A stretch of 8,073 nucleotides of DNA from an uncultured Bacilli bacterium (GCA_949840855.1 CATKYP010000035.1:1-8073); one strand, 5' to 3'; positions 1 to 6,924 are shown, counted from the stretch's first letter. Made by a program: numbers and translations. The notes: generated from the sequence alone by a model not told the origin.

Positions 1-1
1 T

Positions 2-55
2 GATATTAAAGAAGAAAATTTAGGAGAATATATTAAAGTAAAGACAAAAAATTAA
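2..55 (+). CDS. C-terminal end of an upstream gene (partial)
   Basis: An open frame enters from the left edge and ends at TAA 53-55, giving the last 17 residues DIKEENLGEYIKVKTKN. The tail is too short to assign a family. It is treated as coding because a terminator-like hairpin begins inside its last codons and a new promoter and gene follow directly, which is the usual layout for a gene end. The frame assignment is an inference from that context. Confidence 0.5.
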   Translation, partial: DIKEENLGEYIKVKTKN

Positions 56-70
56 CTTGTCTTTTTATTC
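40..70 (+). terminator. Hairpin terminator after the upstream gene
   Basis: AAAGACAA (40-47) pairs perfectly with TTGTCTTT (57-64) around a 9-base loop, and the right arm runs into T-rich sequence up to about 76. The stem has only two G-C pairs, so it is a weak intrinsic terminator. Its left arm overlaps the end of the upstream reading frame, and its right arm contains the proposed -35 box of the next gene. Confidence 0.55.
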
Positions 71-85
71 TTTTTAGAGTAAAAT
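57..85 (+). promoter_or_regulatory. Candidate sigma-A promoter of the ABC-F gene
   Basis: TTGTCT at 57-62 (4 of 6 to TTGACA) and TAAAAT at 80-85 (5 of 6 to TATAAT) are separated by exactly 17 bases. Transcription would start near 92, leaving a leader of about 17 bases that still includes the GAGGTG ribosome site. The -35 hexamer lies in the right arm of the preceding hairpin, so the two signals share bases. Confidence 0.4.
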
Positions 86-108
86 TATACGTGTTTGAGG
101 TGATTATA

Positions 109-1710
109 ATGTTAGAGGTTCGTAATGTAAGTTTAAAATTTGGTACAAGAACATTATTTGAAGATGTAAATTTAAAGTTTCAAGATGGTGCTTGTTATGG
201 GTTAATAGGTGCTAATGGAGCTGGTAAGTCAACTTTTTTAAAGATACTTTCTAAAGAGTTAGAGACAACAACAGGAGATGTTTATTTAGAAAAGGGAAAA
301 AGAATATCCTTTTTAAAACAGGATCATTATATGTATGATGAAGTTAGTATTATTAATACTGTTTTAATGGGAAATGAGAAATTATGGAGTATTATTGAAG
401 AAAAGAATAAGTTATATGGTCAAACAGAGTTTTCAGATAGTGATGGAATTCGTCTTGCTGAACTTGAAAGTGAATTTATTGATTTAGATGGTTGGAATCA
501 AGAAGCTAATGCTGCAACGCTTCTTAATAATTTAGGAGTACCAGAATCTCTTCATTATAGTCTAATGAAAGAGGTACCTGTAAAATTAAGAGTTAAAGTA
601 TTACTTGCACAATCTCTTTTTGATAATCCTGATGTTTTGTTATTAGATGAACCTACTAATAGTTTGGATTTAGATGCTATTAACTGGTTGGAGGAGTTTT
701 TAATTAATTTTAATAATACTGTAATTGTTGTATCTCATGATAGACATTTTTTAAATAAAGTTTGTACTCATATAGCAGATATTGATTATGGAAAAATTAA
801 ATTATATGTTGGAAATTATGATTTCTGGTATGAGTCTAGTGAGCTTTTACAAAAACAAATTAAAGAATCTAATAAGAAAAAAGAAGAAAAGATTAAGGAA
901 CTACAAGACTTTATCGCGAGATTTTCTGCAAATGCTTCAAAATCAAAGCAAGCAACTTCTCGTAAAAAAATGCTTGAAAATATCGAACTTGAGACTTTAA
1001 CACCATCTTCTAGAAAATATCCATTTATTGAATTTAAAATAGAAGAGCCTCATGGAAAAGAAATCTTAACTGTTGGTAAACTTACAAAAAAAATAGGTGA
1101 TAAGGTAATATTTGATAAAATAAGTTTTACAGTTCAAACAGGAGATAAGATAAATATTATTTGTGATGATGATACTAAGAAAACTTGTTTATTTAATATT
1201 TTAATGGGGATTGATACAGATTATACTGGAGAGGTTATTTGGGGAAAGACAATAAATAAATCTTATCTTCCACAGGATAATTCTTATCTTTTCGAAAGTG
1301 CTGATAAGAGTATAATGGAATGGATTGGTCAGTTTTATGATATTAAGGATGAGACAGTACTTAGAAGTTTTCTAGGTAGAATGTTATTTTCAAAAGATGA
1401 TGTCTTTAAAAAGGTAGGAGTATTATCAGGGGGAGAAAAGGCTCGCTGTATGTTATCAAAAATGATGCTTTCACATCCTAATTTCTTAATACTTGATGAA
1501 CCAACTAATCATTTAGATCTTGAGAGTATAACATCTCTTAATAAAAGCTTAGAAAACTTTACAGGAGAGGTTATATTTACAAGTCGTGATCATGAGTTAA
1601 ACAGTACTGTTTCTAATAGAATAATTAAAATAGAAGAAAATGGTAAAATAATAGATAGATATTTACAATTTGATGAGTTTTTAGAAAAAGAAAATAAAAA
1701 TAACTTATAA
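109..1710 (+). CDS. ABC-F family ATPase, YbiT/YkpA type
   Basis: Cytosolic, soluble ABC-F protein of 533 residues with two ATPase domains and no membrane segments; the family acts on the ribosome as translation factors. The start is ATG 109, six bases after GAGGTG (97-102); the GTG at 91 would put that site inside the gene. Domain 1 (about 1-240) has Walker A GANGAGKST (34-42), Q71, Walker B with E181 and switch H210. The charged linker (about 241-300) carries RFSANASKSKQATSRKK, a hallmark of the YbiT group. Domain 2 (about 318-515) has signature LSGGEKAR (439-446) and Walker B with E464. Odd points: the second Walker A is degenerate (CDDDTKKT, 352-359), the second switch histidine is R493, and the domain 1 signature (near 153-163) lacks LSGG. 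One composite site is therefore intact and the other degenerate. Housekeeping translation factor is more likely than antibiotic resistance, since the protein matches YbiT along its whole length. Confidence 0.92.
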   Translation: MLEVRNVSLKFGTRTLFEDVNLKFQDGACYGLIGANGAGKSTFLKILSKELETTTGDVYLEKGKRISFLKQDHYMYDEVSIINTVLMGNEKLWSIIEEKNKLYGQTEFSDSDGIRLAELESEFIDLDGWNQEANAATLLNNLGVPESLHYSLMKEVPVKLRVKVLLAQSLFDNPDVLLLDEPTNSLDLDAINWLEEFLINFNNTVIVVSHDRHFLNKVCTHIADIDYGKIKLYVGNYDFWYESSELLQKQIKESNKKKEEKIKELQDFIARFSANASKSKQATSRKKMLENIELETLTPSSRKYPFIEFKIEEPHGKEILTVGKLTKKIGDKVIFDKISFTVQTGDKINIICDDDTKKTCLFNILMGIDTDYTGEVIWGKTINKSYLPQDNSYLFESADKSIMEWIGQFYDIKDETVLRSFLGRMLFSKDDVFKKVGVLSGGEKARCMLSKMMLSHPNFLILDEPTNHLDLESITSLNKSLENFTGEVIFTSRDHELNSTVSNRIIKIEENGKIIDRYLQFDEFLEKENKNNL

Positions 1711-1738
1711 AGAAGAAACGTAATTGTTTCTTCTTTTA
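1709..1738. terminator. Bidirectional terminator between convergent genes
   Basis: AAAGAAGAAAC (1709-1719) and GTTTCTTCTTT (1726-1736) form a perfect 11-bp stem with a 6-base loop. T-rich sequence follows on the plus strand, and an A-rich gene end supplies U-rich transcript on the minus strand. It sits flush between the stop of the ABC-F gene (1708-1710) and the stop of the convergent methyltransferase-like gene (1736-1738), so it can end both transcripts. Confidence 0.8.
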
Positions 1739-2647
1739 CTTTTTATATGTTAATATTAAATCTTTACCTCTTTGTTTTCTAAAACTACGAATATTGTCTT
1801 CACTATCTACTTCATATTCATCAGTAATATATCCCTTTGATATTTCTCGTATAATAGATGTATTTTTTATTCTATCTTTATCATAATCATAACTATATAT
1901 ATATGCGGAAAGCATAGTTCCATAATTATTTAAATTACGCTCATTAATTCTATTAAGTAAAGATTGAAATTCATCAATGGAATGTGCAGCTATGTAAACA
2001 TTAGATAAAAATATATTGTCAAACTTATCATCAATATTATCTCTGAATATATCTAAATTAACAAATTTAAAGTTAATGTTTTTAATTGTTTTTTTCATTT
2101 TATTGTAGCTTTCTTCATTTCTTAAATAAAGATTAAAGACTTTTTTTGCAGGTGAATCATCATACTGAAATAAAAATTCATTTATTCTTTTTGGACTATA
2201 CAATTCAAATATTTCTTCCCAAAAAAGGTTAGAATCATAACTTAAAGATTTTAATAGGGGGCTTATTTTATTAAATATATTTTTTTGAAATATGTTCTTG
2301 TTACTAAAGCAATTGAATATACCTTCTTGAAAGAAAAATTCCTGAAATTGTAAATAATCTAATTCAATTAGTGCAGCTATTTTTAAGTATCCGTATAAAT
2401 CTGTAAATGGATTTATATCACAAATTGTTATATCATTTGTTCCACAGTAGTTGGCATTTAATGCTTGATCAAATGATGAACCAACAGTTAATAAGCTTTT
2501 ATCTTTAAGATTAAAATAGTCTATATATCCAGAAATATTTTCAGTAGTAAATCTATAAATTTTATAGTACTCATTATTTTCTAGTGTAAAATCTTTATCA
2601 TCACATAAAACTTTAGCTTTCATTAATTTAGTATCAATGCTATCCAT
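1736..2647 (-). CDS. Methyltransferase-fold protein, DUF3419/BtaA-like
   Basis: Predicted cytosolic SAM-binding protein of 303 residues. A glycine-poor motif I (LLTVGSSFDQALN, 52-64) is followed by an acidic strand end DINPF (77-81) and then a helix with YLKIAALIELDYLQF (87-101). This order, an asparagine-proline after the acidic residue and then L-K-x-A-A, is what I know from the DUF3419 family that includes BtaA, the aminocarboxypropyl transferase of betaine lipid synthesis. A later strand, FDNIFLSNVYIAAHS (209-223), fits the class I methyltransferase motif IV position. No membrane segment or signal peptide is evident. The protein is shorter than full BtaA and I cannot name a substrate; betaine lipid synthesis is not claimed. 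It is transcribed alone, with its own promoter and the shared terminator. The ribosome site AAAGGGG (2660-2666) is 12 bases from the ATG, longer than usual, so a slightly later start such as M9 is possible. Confidence 0.65.
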   Translation of the reverse strand: MDSIDTKLMKAKVLCDDKDFTLENNEYYKIYRFTTENISGYIDYFNLKDKSLLTVGSSFDQALNANYCGTNDITICDINPFTDLYGYLKIAALIELDYLQFQEFFFQEGIFNCFSNKNIFQKNIFNKISPLLKSLSYDSNLFWEEIFELYSPKRINEFLFQYDDSPAKKVFNLYLRNEESYNKMKKTIKNINFKFVNLDIFRDNIDDKFDNIFLSNVYIAAHSIDEFQSLLNRINERNLNNYGTMLSAYIYSYDYDKDRIKNTSIIREISKGYITDEYEVDSEDNIRSFRKQRGKDLILTYKK

Positions 2648-2682
2648 ATTATTTTCCGACCCCTTTAGAAAAATATGGACTT

Positions 2683-2711
2683 ATTATAACATAATAGTAT
2701 TAGTTTGTAAA
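2683..2711 (-). promoter_or_regulatory. Sigma-A-type promoter of the methyltransferase-like gene
   Basis: On the minus strand TTTACA (2706-2711) and a perfect TATAAT (2683-2688) are separated by 17 bases. Transcription would begin near 2676, giving a leader of roughly 29 bases that contains the AAAGGGG ribosome site. The match and placement are good, and nothing else upstream of this gene competes. Confidence 0.75.
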
Positions 2712-2746
2712 ACTATTTTCTCTTTTGTTGTAATTTTTAGTTCTAG

Positions 2747-2999
2747 AATATTAATTATATGTATGTTGCATCAAGTTTTATTATGGCATTAATTAACTAT
2801 TATGATTACTTGACTAATACCAAGTAATTGGTTTCGCATAAAGGCTTATCAATTTAGTTGTAGTGAGTTAAACGAAAATGAGCTTAAATTTTATTATCCA
2901 ACCTTATTAGATATGCAATTATCTTGTATAATTGACATTAAAGAAAATCTTGTAAAACAACTAGATGAACTAGTACAATATTTGTTGAAATTAAAATAG
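2747..2999 (+). pseudogene. Probable frameshifted gene remnant, family unknown
   Basis: This is the only coding-like signal in the 433-base gap 2648-3080. One frame reads MYVASSFIMALINYYDYL and a few more residues from ATG 2759 to TAA 2825-2827. A second frame, shifted by one base, is open from 2814 to TAG 2997-2999 and reads on with SNWFRIKAYQF, later LNENELKFYYPTLLDMQL and ending LVQYLLKLK. Skipping one base near 2814-2825 joins the two into a single plausible protein end of about 70 residues with mixed, natural-looking composition. There is no ribosome site before ATG 2759, and an in-frame TAG sits at 2744-2746, so the front part is also missing. I do not recognise the family. The alternative is chance open frames in AT-rich DNA; the richness in W, Y, P, C and regular hydrophobic spacing argues against that. 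The rest of the gap (2712-2746 and 3000-3080) shows only AT-rich sequence. Confidence 0.4.
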
Positions 3000-3080
3000 G
3001 TTTATCTTTAATTCTATAATTTATTGAATTTATTTTAATTATTTCATTTAAACTCCACTATTAATAAAACAAAAAGAAAA

Positions 3081-4025
3081 CTAACTAACTTTAAGTTCTC
3101 CTTTTTCGCATCTATTGCCCCAGCTATCAATTAACTTTTTATCTTTTTTAACCATTATAATTTCGCAATTATTAGGACATCTATTACAATTTACTGAGCT
3201 TGTTTCAAATGAAAAGTTTGATAAATCGAAATTATATTCTCTTTCTTTTTCTTCACGTGATAAAATGGCAACACCAATGGCCCCCATTAAATGTCCATTC
3301 TCAAGCACTTTTATATCCTTATTTAGTATCTTTTCAAAAGCTTTTTTTACACCTATATTTTTAGATACTCCTCCTTGAAAGACTATTGGTTCTTCTATTT
3401 TTTTGCCTTTTGCGACATTATTTAAATAATTTAAGGCTACACTATTACAGAGTCCTGCAATAATATCTTCTTTAGAATATCCTATTTGAGCTTTATGTAC
3501 TAAATCACTTTCAGCAAAAACTGTACATCTTGCTGCCAGAAGAGCAGGATTTTTACTTTTTAAAGCAATATCACCAAATTCTTCTACTTTAACACCTAGT
3601 CTATTAGCCTGACTAGAAAGAAATGATCCAGTTCCAGCAGCGCAGAGAGTATTCATAGCATAATCTGTAACTATTCCATCATCAAGTAAAATTATTTTTG
3701 AGTCTTGCCCACCAATCTCAATTATAGTTCTAGCTTCAGGCTCAAAGGTACTAGTTCCAATAGCATGAGCAGTTATTTCATTTTTAACAATAGATGCTCC
3801 TAAAATGCTACCAATTAATTTTCTAGCAGAACCAGTTGTTCCAACTCCTACAATTTTATATCCATCTATATTTGATAATAATTCTTTTAAAACTCTTTTA
3901 ACAGCATCAATTGGATTTCCTTCAGTCCAAAGATAACAACTATTTATAATTTTATTTTTTCCATCAATAATAACACCTTTTGTAGATATCGAACCAATGT
4001 CTATTCCTAAATAAGCTTTTCTCAT
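3081..4025 (-). CDS. Acyl-CoA dehydratase activase-like ATPase (BcrA/BadF/HgdC, COG1924)
   Basis: ASKHA-fold ATPase of 314 residues. The family is a homodimer with a [4Fe-4S] cluster between subunits and uses ATP hydrolysis to drive a low-potential electron into a partner Fe-S protein. Visible motifs: phosphate-binding GIDIGSISTKG (7-17), GGQDSK (105-110), GGVSKN (218-223), and the two cluster cysteines C128 in LCAAGTGS and C167 in ARCTVFAESD. It is longer than classical HgdC-type activases (about 260-270 residues) because of a C-terminal tail with C280, C283, C287 and C306 (CX2CX3CX18C), possibly a second metal or Fe-S site. It is the last gene of the operon: its ATG overlaps the stop of the COG3581-type gene by 4 bases, with AAGGTG (4031-4036) five bases upstream, implying coupled translation. 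The partners are most likely the two preceding proteins; the substrate is unknown. I see no clear hairpin terminator in 3000-3080. Confidence 0.9.
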   Translation of the reverse strand: MRKAYLGIDIGSISTKGVIIDGKNKIINSCYLWTEGNPIDAVKRVLKELLSNIDGYKIVGVGTTGSARKLIGSILGASIVKNEITAHAIGTSTFEPEARTIIEIGGQDSKIILLDDGIVTDYAMNTLCAAGTGSFLSSQANRLGVKVEEFGDIALKSKNPALLAARCTVFAESDLVHKAQIGYSKEDIIAGLCNSVALNYLNNVAKGKKIEEPIVFQGGVSKNIGVKKAFEKILNKDIKVLENGHLMGAIGVAILSREEKEREYNFDLSNFSFETSSVNCNRCPNNCEIIMVKKDKKLIDSWGNRCEKGELKVS

Positions 4026-5086
4026 TTTTTCACCTTCCTATATTTTAATAAATCATAAAATGCTTCAAGTCTAGTATCAACACCACCATCTTCAACTTCA
4101 GTATCAAAACTAAAGAAAATAATAGGCATATTAAAGTCTTCACAAACATTTTTGATAATTGGAATAGCTCCAACTTCAGGAGTGCATCCAAATGGTTTAG
4201 TATGAATGATACCATCATACTTTTTTCTTGCTAAATAGATACTTCTATAAACATTATCTAGACCATCAGCTCCTAGAGTATATTTACAATATTTTTTAGT
4301 TTTTCTTAACATTTTCTTTTTACAAAATGCTTTTTGCCAAAGTAGATACGATAGATTAGTAAATCTTTTAATTTCAATATTATTTTTAGCAAGTTTTTTT
4401 TCTAGAGAGTAAGTACTTGCAGGTTCCATTGCGGTGTATAACTCTCCAATAATTCCGATTCTTATAGGTTTCTTTTTTATAATTTTTAGTTTTTTGAATT
4501 TCTTTTTGTATTTAAAATAAAGTTTTGTTAATTTTAAATATCCTTTTGCATTAGAAAATTCTTCTAACATTTCTTTTTTTAAGTTAATAAAACTATTTTT
4601 TTCCTTTTCAAAACCAATGTTTTTTCTAATGATTTCATCTATTTTATCCATATAATAGATCATTAGAATTGTGAGAGTTCCATAATATAAAAATGTTCTA
4701 TAAGATAGTTCGTCATTTAAATTTTTAAATATTTTATATGCTTCTTTTATATGTATTCTATCTTTAGTTGTTAGTTTTATAAACTCGAACTCGTACCCTA
4801 AATCTCTTAAAATCTTTTCCTGAAGTTCTGCATAATATCTGTATCTACATCCTCCACCAGCTTGAAACAAAATATTTGCACCATCGTCTAAGCTTTCTAT
4901 GAAATTACCTAAGTTGTATTTAAAAGGAACGCAGACATCACTTGGTGAATATTTACTACCAAGTTCAATTGTTTTCTTTGTAATAATAGGGGCTTCTCTT
5001 GTCTCAATATCACATAAATTTGAAATAAAATACTTAATAGGAATATAATAGTCGCCTAAATGGGGAAAGCTAATTATTTTTTTCAT
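4022..5086 (-). CDS. 2-hydroxyglutaryl-CoA dehydratase-like subunit, COG3581 type
   Basis: Cytosolic protein of 354 residues related to the D-component (HgdA/HgdB-like) fold. Family marks: ISFPHLGDYYIPIKYF (5-20), a cysteine in SPSDVCVPFKYNLGNFIE (C52), a cysteine in LFQAGGGCRYRYYAELQE (C80), RIGIIGELYTAMEPAST (209-225), PFGCTPEVGAIP (C301) and the end TRLEAFYDLL (338-347). C52, C80 and C301 are the likely Fe-S ligands by analogy with this superfamily. A very lysine-rich stretch (about 192-206) links the two halves. It is the middle gene of the operon: it overlaps the upstream gene by 17 bases and the downstream activase by 4, with AAGGTG four bases before its ATG. In many anaerobes this module is part of a fusion of well over 1,000 residues with the activase. 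No acyl-CoA substrate can be assigned; roles like acetylene or azide reduction by related double-cubane proteins are only a precedent. Confidence 0.85.
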   Translation of the reverse strand: MKKIISFPHLGDYYIPIKYFISNLCDIETREAPIITKKTIELGSKYSPSDVCVPFKYNLGNFIESLDDGANILFQAGGGCRYRYYAELQEKILRDLGYEFEFIKLTTKDRIHIKEAYKIFKNLNDELSYRTFLYYGTLTILMIYYMDKIDEIIRKNIGFEKEKNSFINLKKEMLEEFSNAKGYLKLTKLYFKYKKKFKKLKIIKKKPIRIGIIGELYTAMEPASTYSLEKKLAKNNIEIKRFTNLSYLLWQKAFCKKKMLRKTKKYCKYTLGADGLDNVYRSIYLARKKYDGIIHTKPFGCTPEVGAIPIIKNVCEDFNMPIIFFSFDTEVEDGGVDTRLEAFYDLLKYRKVKK

Positions 5087-5975
5087 TTTTCACCTTCAAT
5101 ATATCAAAGAAAGCATCAAGTCTAGTAATTAGTCCAGTATTTGAAAAACTTTCTTTACTAATGTTTAAGATAGGAGTTTTAACTTTTCTTTTTATAAGTT
5201 CATTCGATAAAGAATCAGGTCCACAAGGAAATGTTGATAAAAGAATTATTCCATCAACTTTATCTTTATAATAGTTAACAGCTGCAACAACCTTTTTACT
5301 ATGTGTCCAGTGAATATCGGTAGATAACTTTTTACATTCACTATCAACTAATCCTTCTTCTAAAAGATTAGAGTATATTATTTCAAAATTTTCATTATTT
5401 AAGTATTTGATTATATCTCTACCAATTATTTCATCATATAAGTTATATGGATGTCCAGCAAACAATATTTTAATTTTATTACTTCTTAGTTTATTTTTTT
5501 GTTCTTCGATTTTATTTCTTAAAAATAGTTTCTTTTTTTCTTTAGCATGAAGATAAGCATTATAAGAATTTATATAACTAATACCTAGTTCTTTACCTAT
5601 TTTAATATAGGCAAGGGACTCTATTTCTTTTTCTGATAAATCTATGTTGTAATTTAAGATTTTGATATTTGGAAATAAGTTTTTTGTAATGTCATATAAG
5701 GCATTAAAATTTGTACATACTTGTTCATTTTTCTTTATAGAATATAGTCTAGGGACTAATATATAGTCACATTTATTTACTAGACTTTTTACTTGTCCTA
5801 AAAATATTTTCATTGAAAGGCAAGCTTCACTATCTGCTAAATTTTCTCCTTCTTTTATTGTTCTTTTGTTAGTATCTTCACTGAGAATTGTTTCAATATT
5901 TAATTTATCAAAAAAATATTTCCACATTGTGCCATCATAATAATATAGTAATGCTTTGGGTATTCCTACTTTCAT
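5070..5975 (-). CDS. Acyl-CoA dehydratase activase-related protein, DUF2229/COG3580 type
   Basis: First gene of the operon, 301 residues, cytosolic. It opens with VGIPKALLYYYDGTMWKYFF (3-22), the standard beginning of this family, and continues with GENLADSEACLSMKIFLGQV (C52), a cysteine in the NEQVCTNF region (C87) and STFPCGPDSLSNELI (C251). C69 and C214 are less likely to be ligands. Its C-terminal TRLDAFFDIL (284-293) mirrors the end of the COG3581-type neighbour, so the two are probably distant paralogues that may pair in a complex. The start is certain: AAGGAGG (5984-5990) lies eight bases upstream. No convincing promoter was found on the minus strand in 5991-6100. The function of this family is not established; electron transfer from the activase encoded two genes downstream is the natural inference. 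Confidence 0.85.
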   Translation of the reverse strand: MKVGIPKALLYYYDGTMWKYFFDKLNIETILSEDTNKRTIKEGENLADSEACLSMKIFLGQVKSLVNKCDYILVPRLYSIKKNEQVCTNFNALYDITKNLFPNIKILNYNIDLSEKEIESLAYIKIGKELGISYINSYNAYLHAKEKKKLFLRNKIEEQKNKLRSNKIKILFAGHPYNLYDEIIGRDIIKYLNNENFEIIYSNLLEEGLVDSECKKLSTDIHWTHSKKVVAAVNYYKDKVDGIILLSTFPCGPDSLSNELIKRKVKTPILNISKESFSNTGLITRLDAFFDILKVKNEKNN

Positions 5976-6084
5976 ATAAAACTCCTCCTTACATTAAAAA
6001 ATATGATTTAAGTAGTAAATAATGTATTAACTTTATCGACAAAAAATATGAAATAGGTTATATTTTAATGAAATTTTGTTGAAA

Positions 6085-6103
6085 TTGTAGGAAAAAACTA
6101 CAA
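6085..6103. promoter_or_regulatory. Operator-like dyad in the divergent intergenic region
   Basis: TTGTAG (6085-6090) and CTACAA (6098-6103) form a perfect 6+6 inverted repeat around an A-rich 7-base centre. The right arm covers the weak -35 of the thioredoxin-like gene, and the site lies about 110 bases upstream of the minus-strand operon start. A repressor bound here would block the plus promoter. No regulator gene is nearby and the identity of any binding protein is unknown. Confidence 0.35.
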
Positions 6104-6127
6104 AAGTAGATATAAATATGTTATAAT
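6099..6127 (+). promoter_or_regulatory. Extended -10 promoter of the thioredoxin-like gene
   Basis: A perfect TATAAT at 6122-6127 is preceded by TG one base earlier (6119-6120), an extended -10 element. The matching -35, TACAAA at 6099-6104 with 17-base spacing, is poor (3 of 6), as is common for extended -10 promoters. Transcription would start near 6134, about 26 bases before the ATG at 6160, leaving room for AAGGAGA at 6146-6152. Confidence 0.7.
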
Positions 6128-6159
6128 TTGTCTATATGTAAGAAAAAGGAGAGATTTAT

Positions 6160-6924
6160 ATGGCAAATACAAAGAAAGATGTTGAAGAAAAAGTTGTTAA
6201 GAAAAATTCGACACAAAAAAATAGTAAAAATTTAAAATCGAATGGTAAGAATAATGCTAATAAAAATAATTCTTCTAAAAAGGTAAATAATAATAAAAGT
6301 CAAACTAAAAAGGAAGAAATAAAAGAAGTTGCTGTTATTGAGAATGTAGAGGAAATAGAAACTACTGAAGAAACATTAAATGAAAAAATGGATTCAAAGA
6401 AAATTGCACTTATAGTAGTTGGTTTAATTATATTCTTTGGTTTGATATTTTATTTAAGTACTTTATCAGATAAGGGAGAATATCAAGAACCAACAGTTGG
6501 TAATGAAAACTATGATATGACTGATGTAGGAGCTGAGTCTTCATCTATTAGTGAGAATGAAATGAAAGAATTAAAAGAGATTAGTGTAGATGATTATCTA
6601 GCTCTTAAAGAATCAGATGAAAAGTATTCAGTTATTTATATAGGACGTCCAACTTGTTCACATTGTACTGTACAGTTACCAATTATGAAACATATGGCTT
6701 ATAAATATAATATAGAAATAAACTATCTTAATACAGATAATTTTGATGGGGAAGGAAAAGATGCTACTAAACTTCAAAAATCAGATGATTATTTTAGTGA
6801 AGGTTGGGGAACACCATTAGTGTTAATTGTAAAAGATGATGAAATAGTAGAGTATTCTGAAGGGGAAACTAGTATTGCTAAATTAACTGAATTATTTAAA
6901 AGGTATGAAATAATAAGTGAGTAG
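6160..6924 (+). CDS. Membrane-anchored extracytoplasmic thioredoxin-like protein
   Basis: A 254-residue protein. Residues 1-50 are rich in Lys, Asn and Ser and residues 51-78 are acidic; both should be disordered and cytoplasmic. A single membrane helix follows, IALIVVGLIIFFGLIFYL (82-99), then a spacer rich in Asp, Glu and Ser, then a thioredoxin-like domain (about 137-252) outside the membrane. The domain has a strand VIYIGRPTCSHC with a CxxC active site (C166-C169, Cys-Ser-His-Cys), a helix after it, the NTDNFDG loop, and the cis-proline motif GTP (P219). It resembles the thioredoxin-like accessory proteins seen near bacteriocin genes (PedC/BrcD type), but there is no bacteriocin gene here. 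The likely role is thiol redox or disulfide handling on the outer face of the membrane. ATG 6160 follows AAGGAGA by seven bases. It is cotranscribed with the PH-like gene seven bases downstream. Confidence 0.82.
   Translation: MANTKKDVEEKVVKKNSTQKNSKNLKSNGKNNANKNNSSKKVNNNKSQTKKEEIKEVAVIENVEEIETTEETLNEKMDSKKIALIVVGLIIFFGLIFYLSTLSDKGEYQEPTVGNENYDMTDVGAESSSISENEMKELKEISVDDYLALKESDEKYSVIYIGRPTCSHCTVQLPIMKHMAYKYNIEINYLNTDNFDGEGKDATKLQKSDDYFSEGWGTPLVLIVKDDEIVEYSEGETSIAKLTELFKRYEIISE

Noticed and set aside
91..108. GTG 91 as the start of the ABC-F gene
   Set aside because: The GAGGTG ribosome site at 97-102 would fall inside the gene, and family members begin at the MLEVRNV residues encoded from 109.
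782..1000. Plus-strand open frame of 72 codons inside the ABC-F gene
   Set aside because: It overlaps a clearly conserved gene in another frame, is lysine-rich from the AT-rich linker codons, and has no ribosome site.
109..1710. Antibiotic-resistance ABC-F (Msr, Vga, Optr type)
   Set aside because: The linker motif and full-length pattern match the YbiT/YkpA housekeeping group, without the extended linker of resistance proteins.
3115..3378. Plus-strand open frame of 87 codons opposite the activase gene
   Set aside because: It is the antisense of a well-conserved coding region, with low-complexity Ser/Phe-rich sequence and no start signal.
5991..6060. Minus-strand promoter for the activase operon
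   Set aside because: TTGTCG at 6037-6042 looks like a -35, but no acceptable -10 occurs at 16-18 bases, so no promoter is called.
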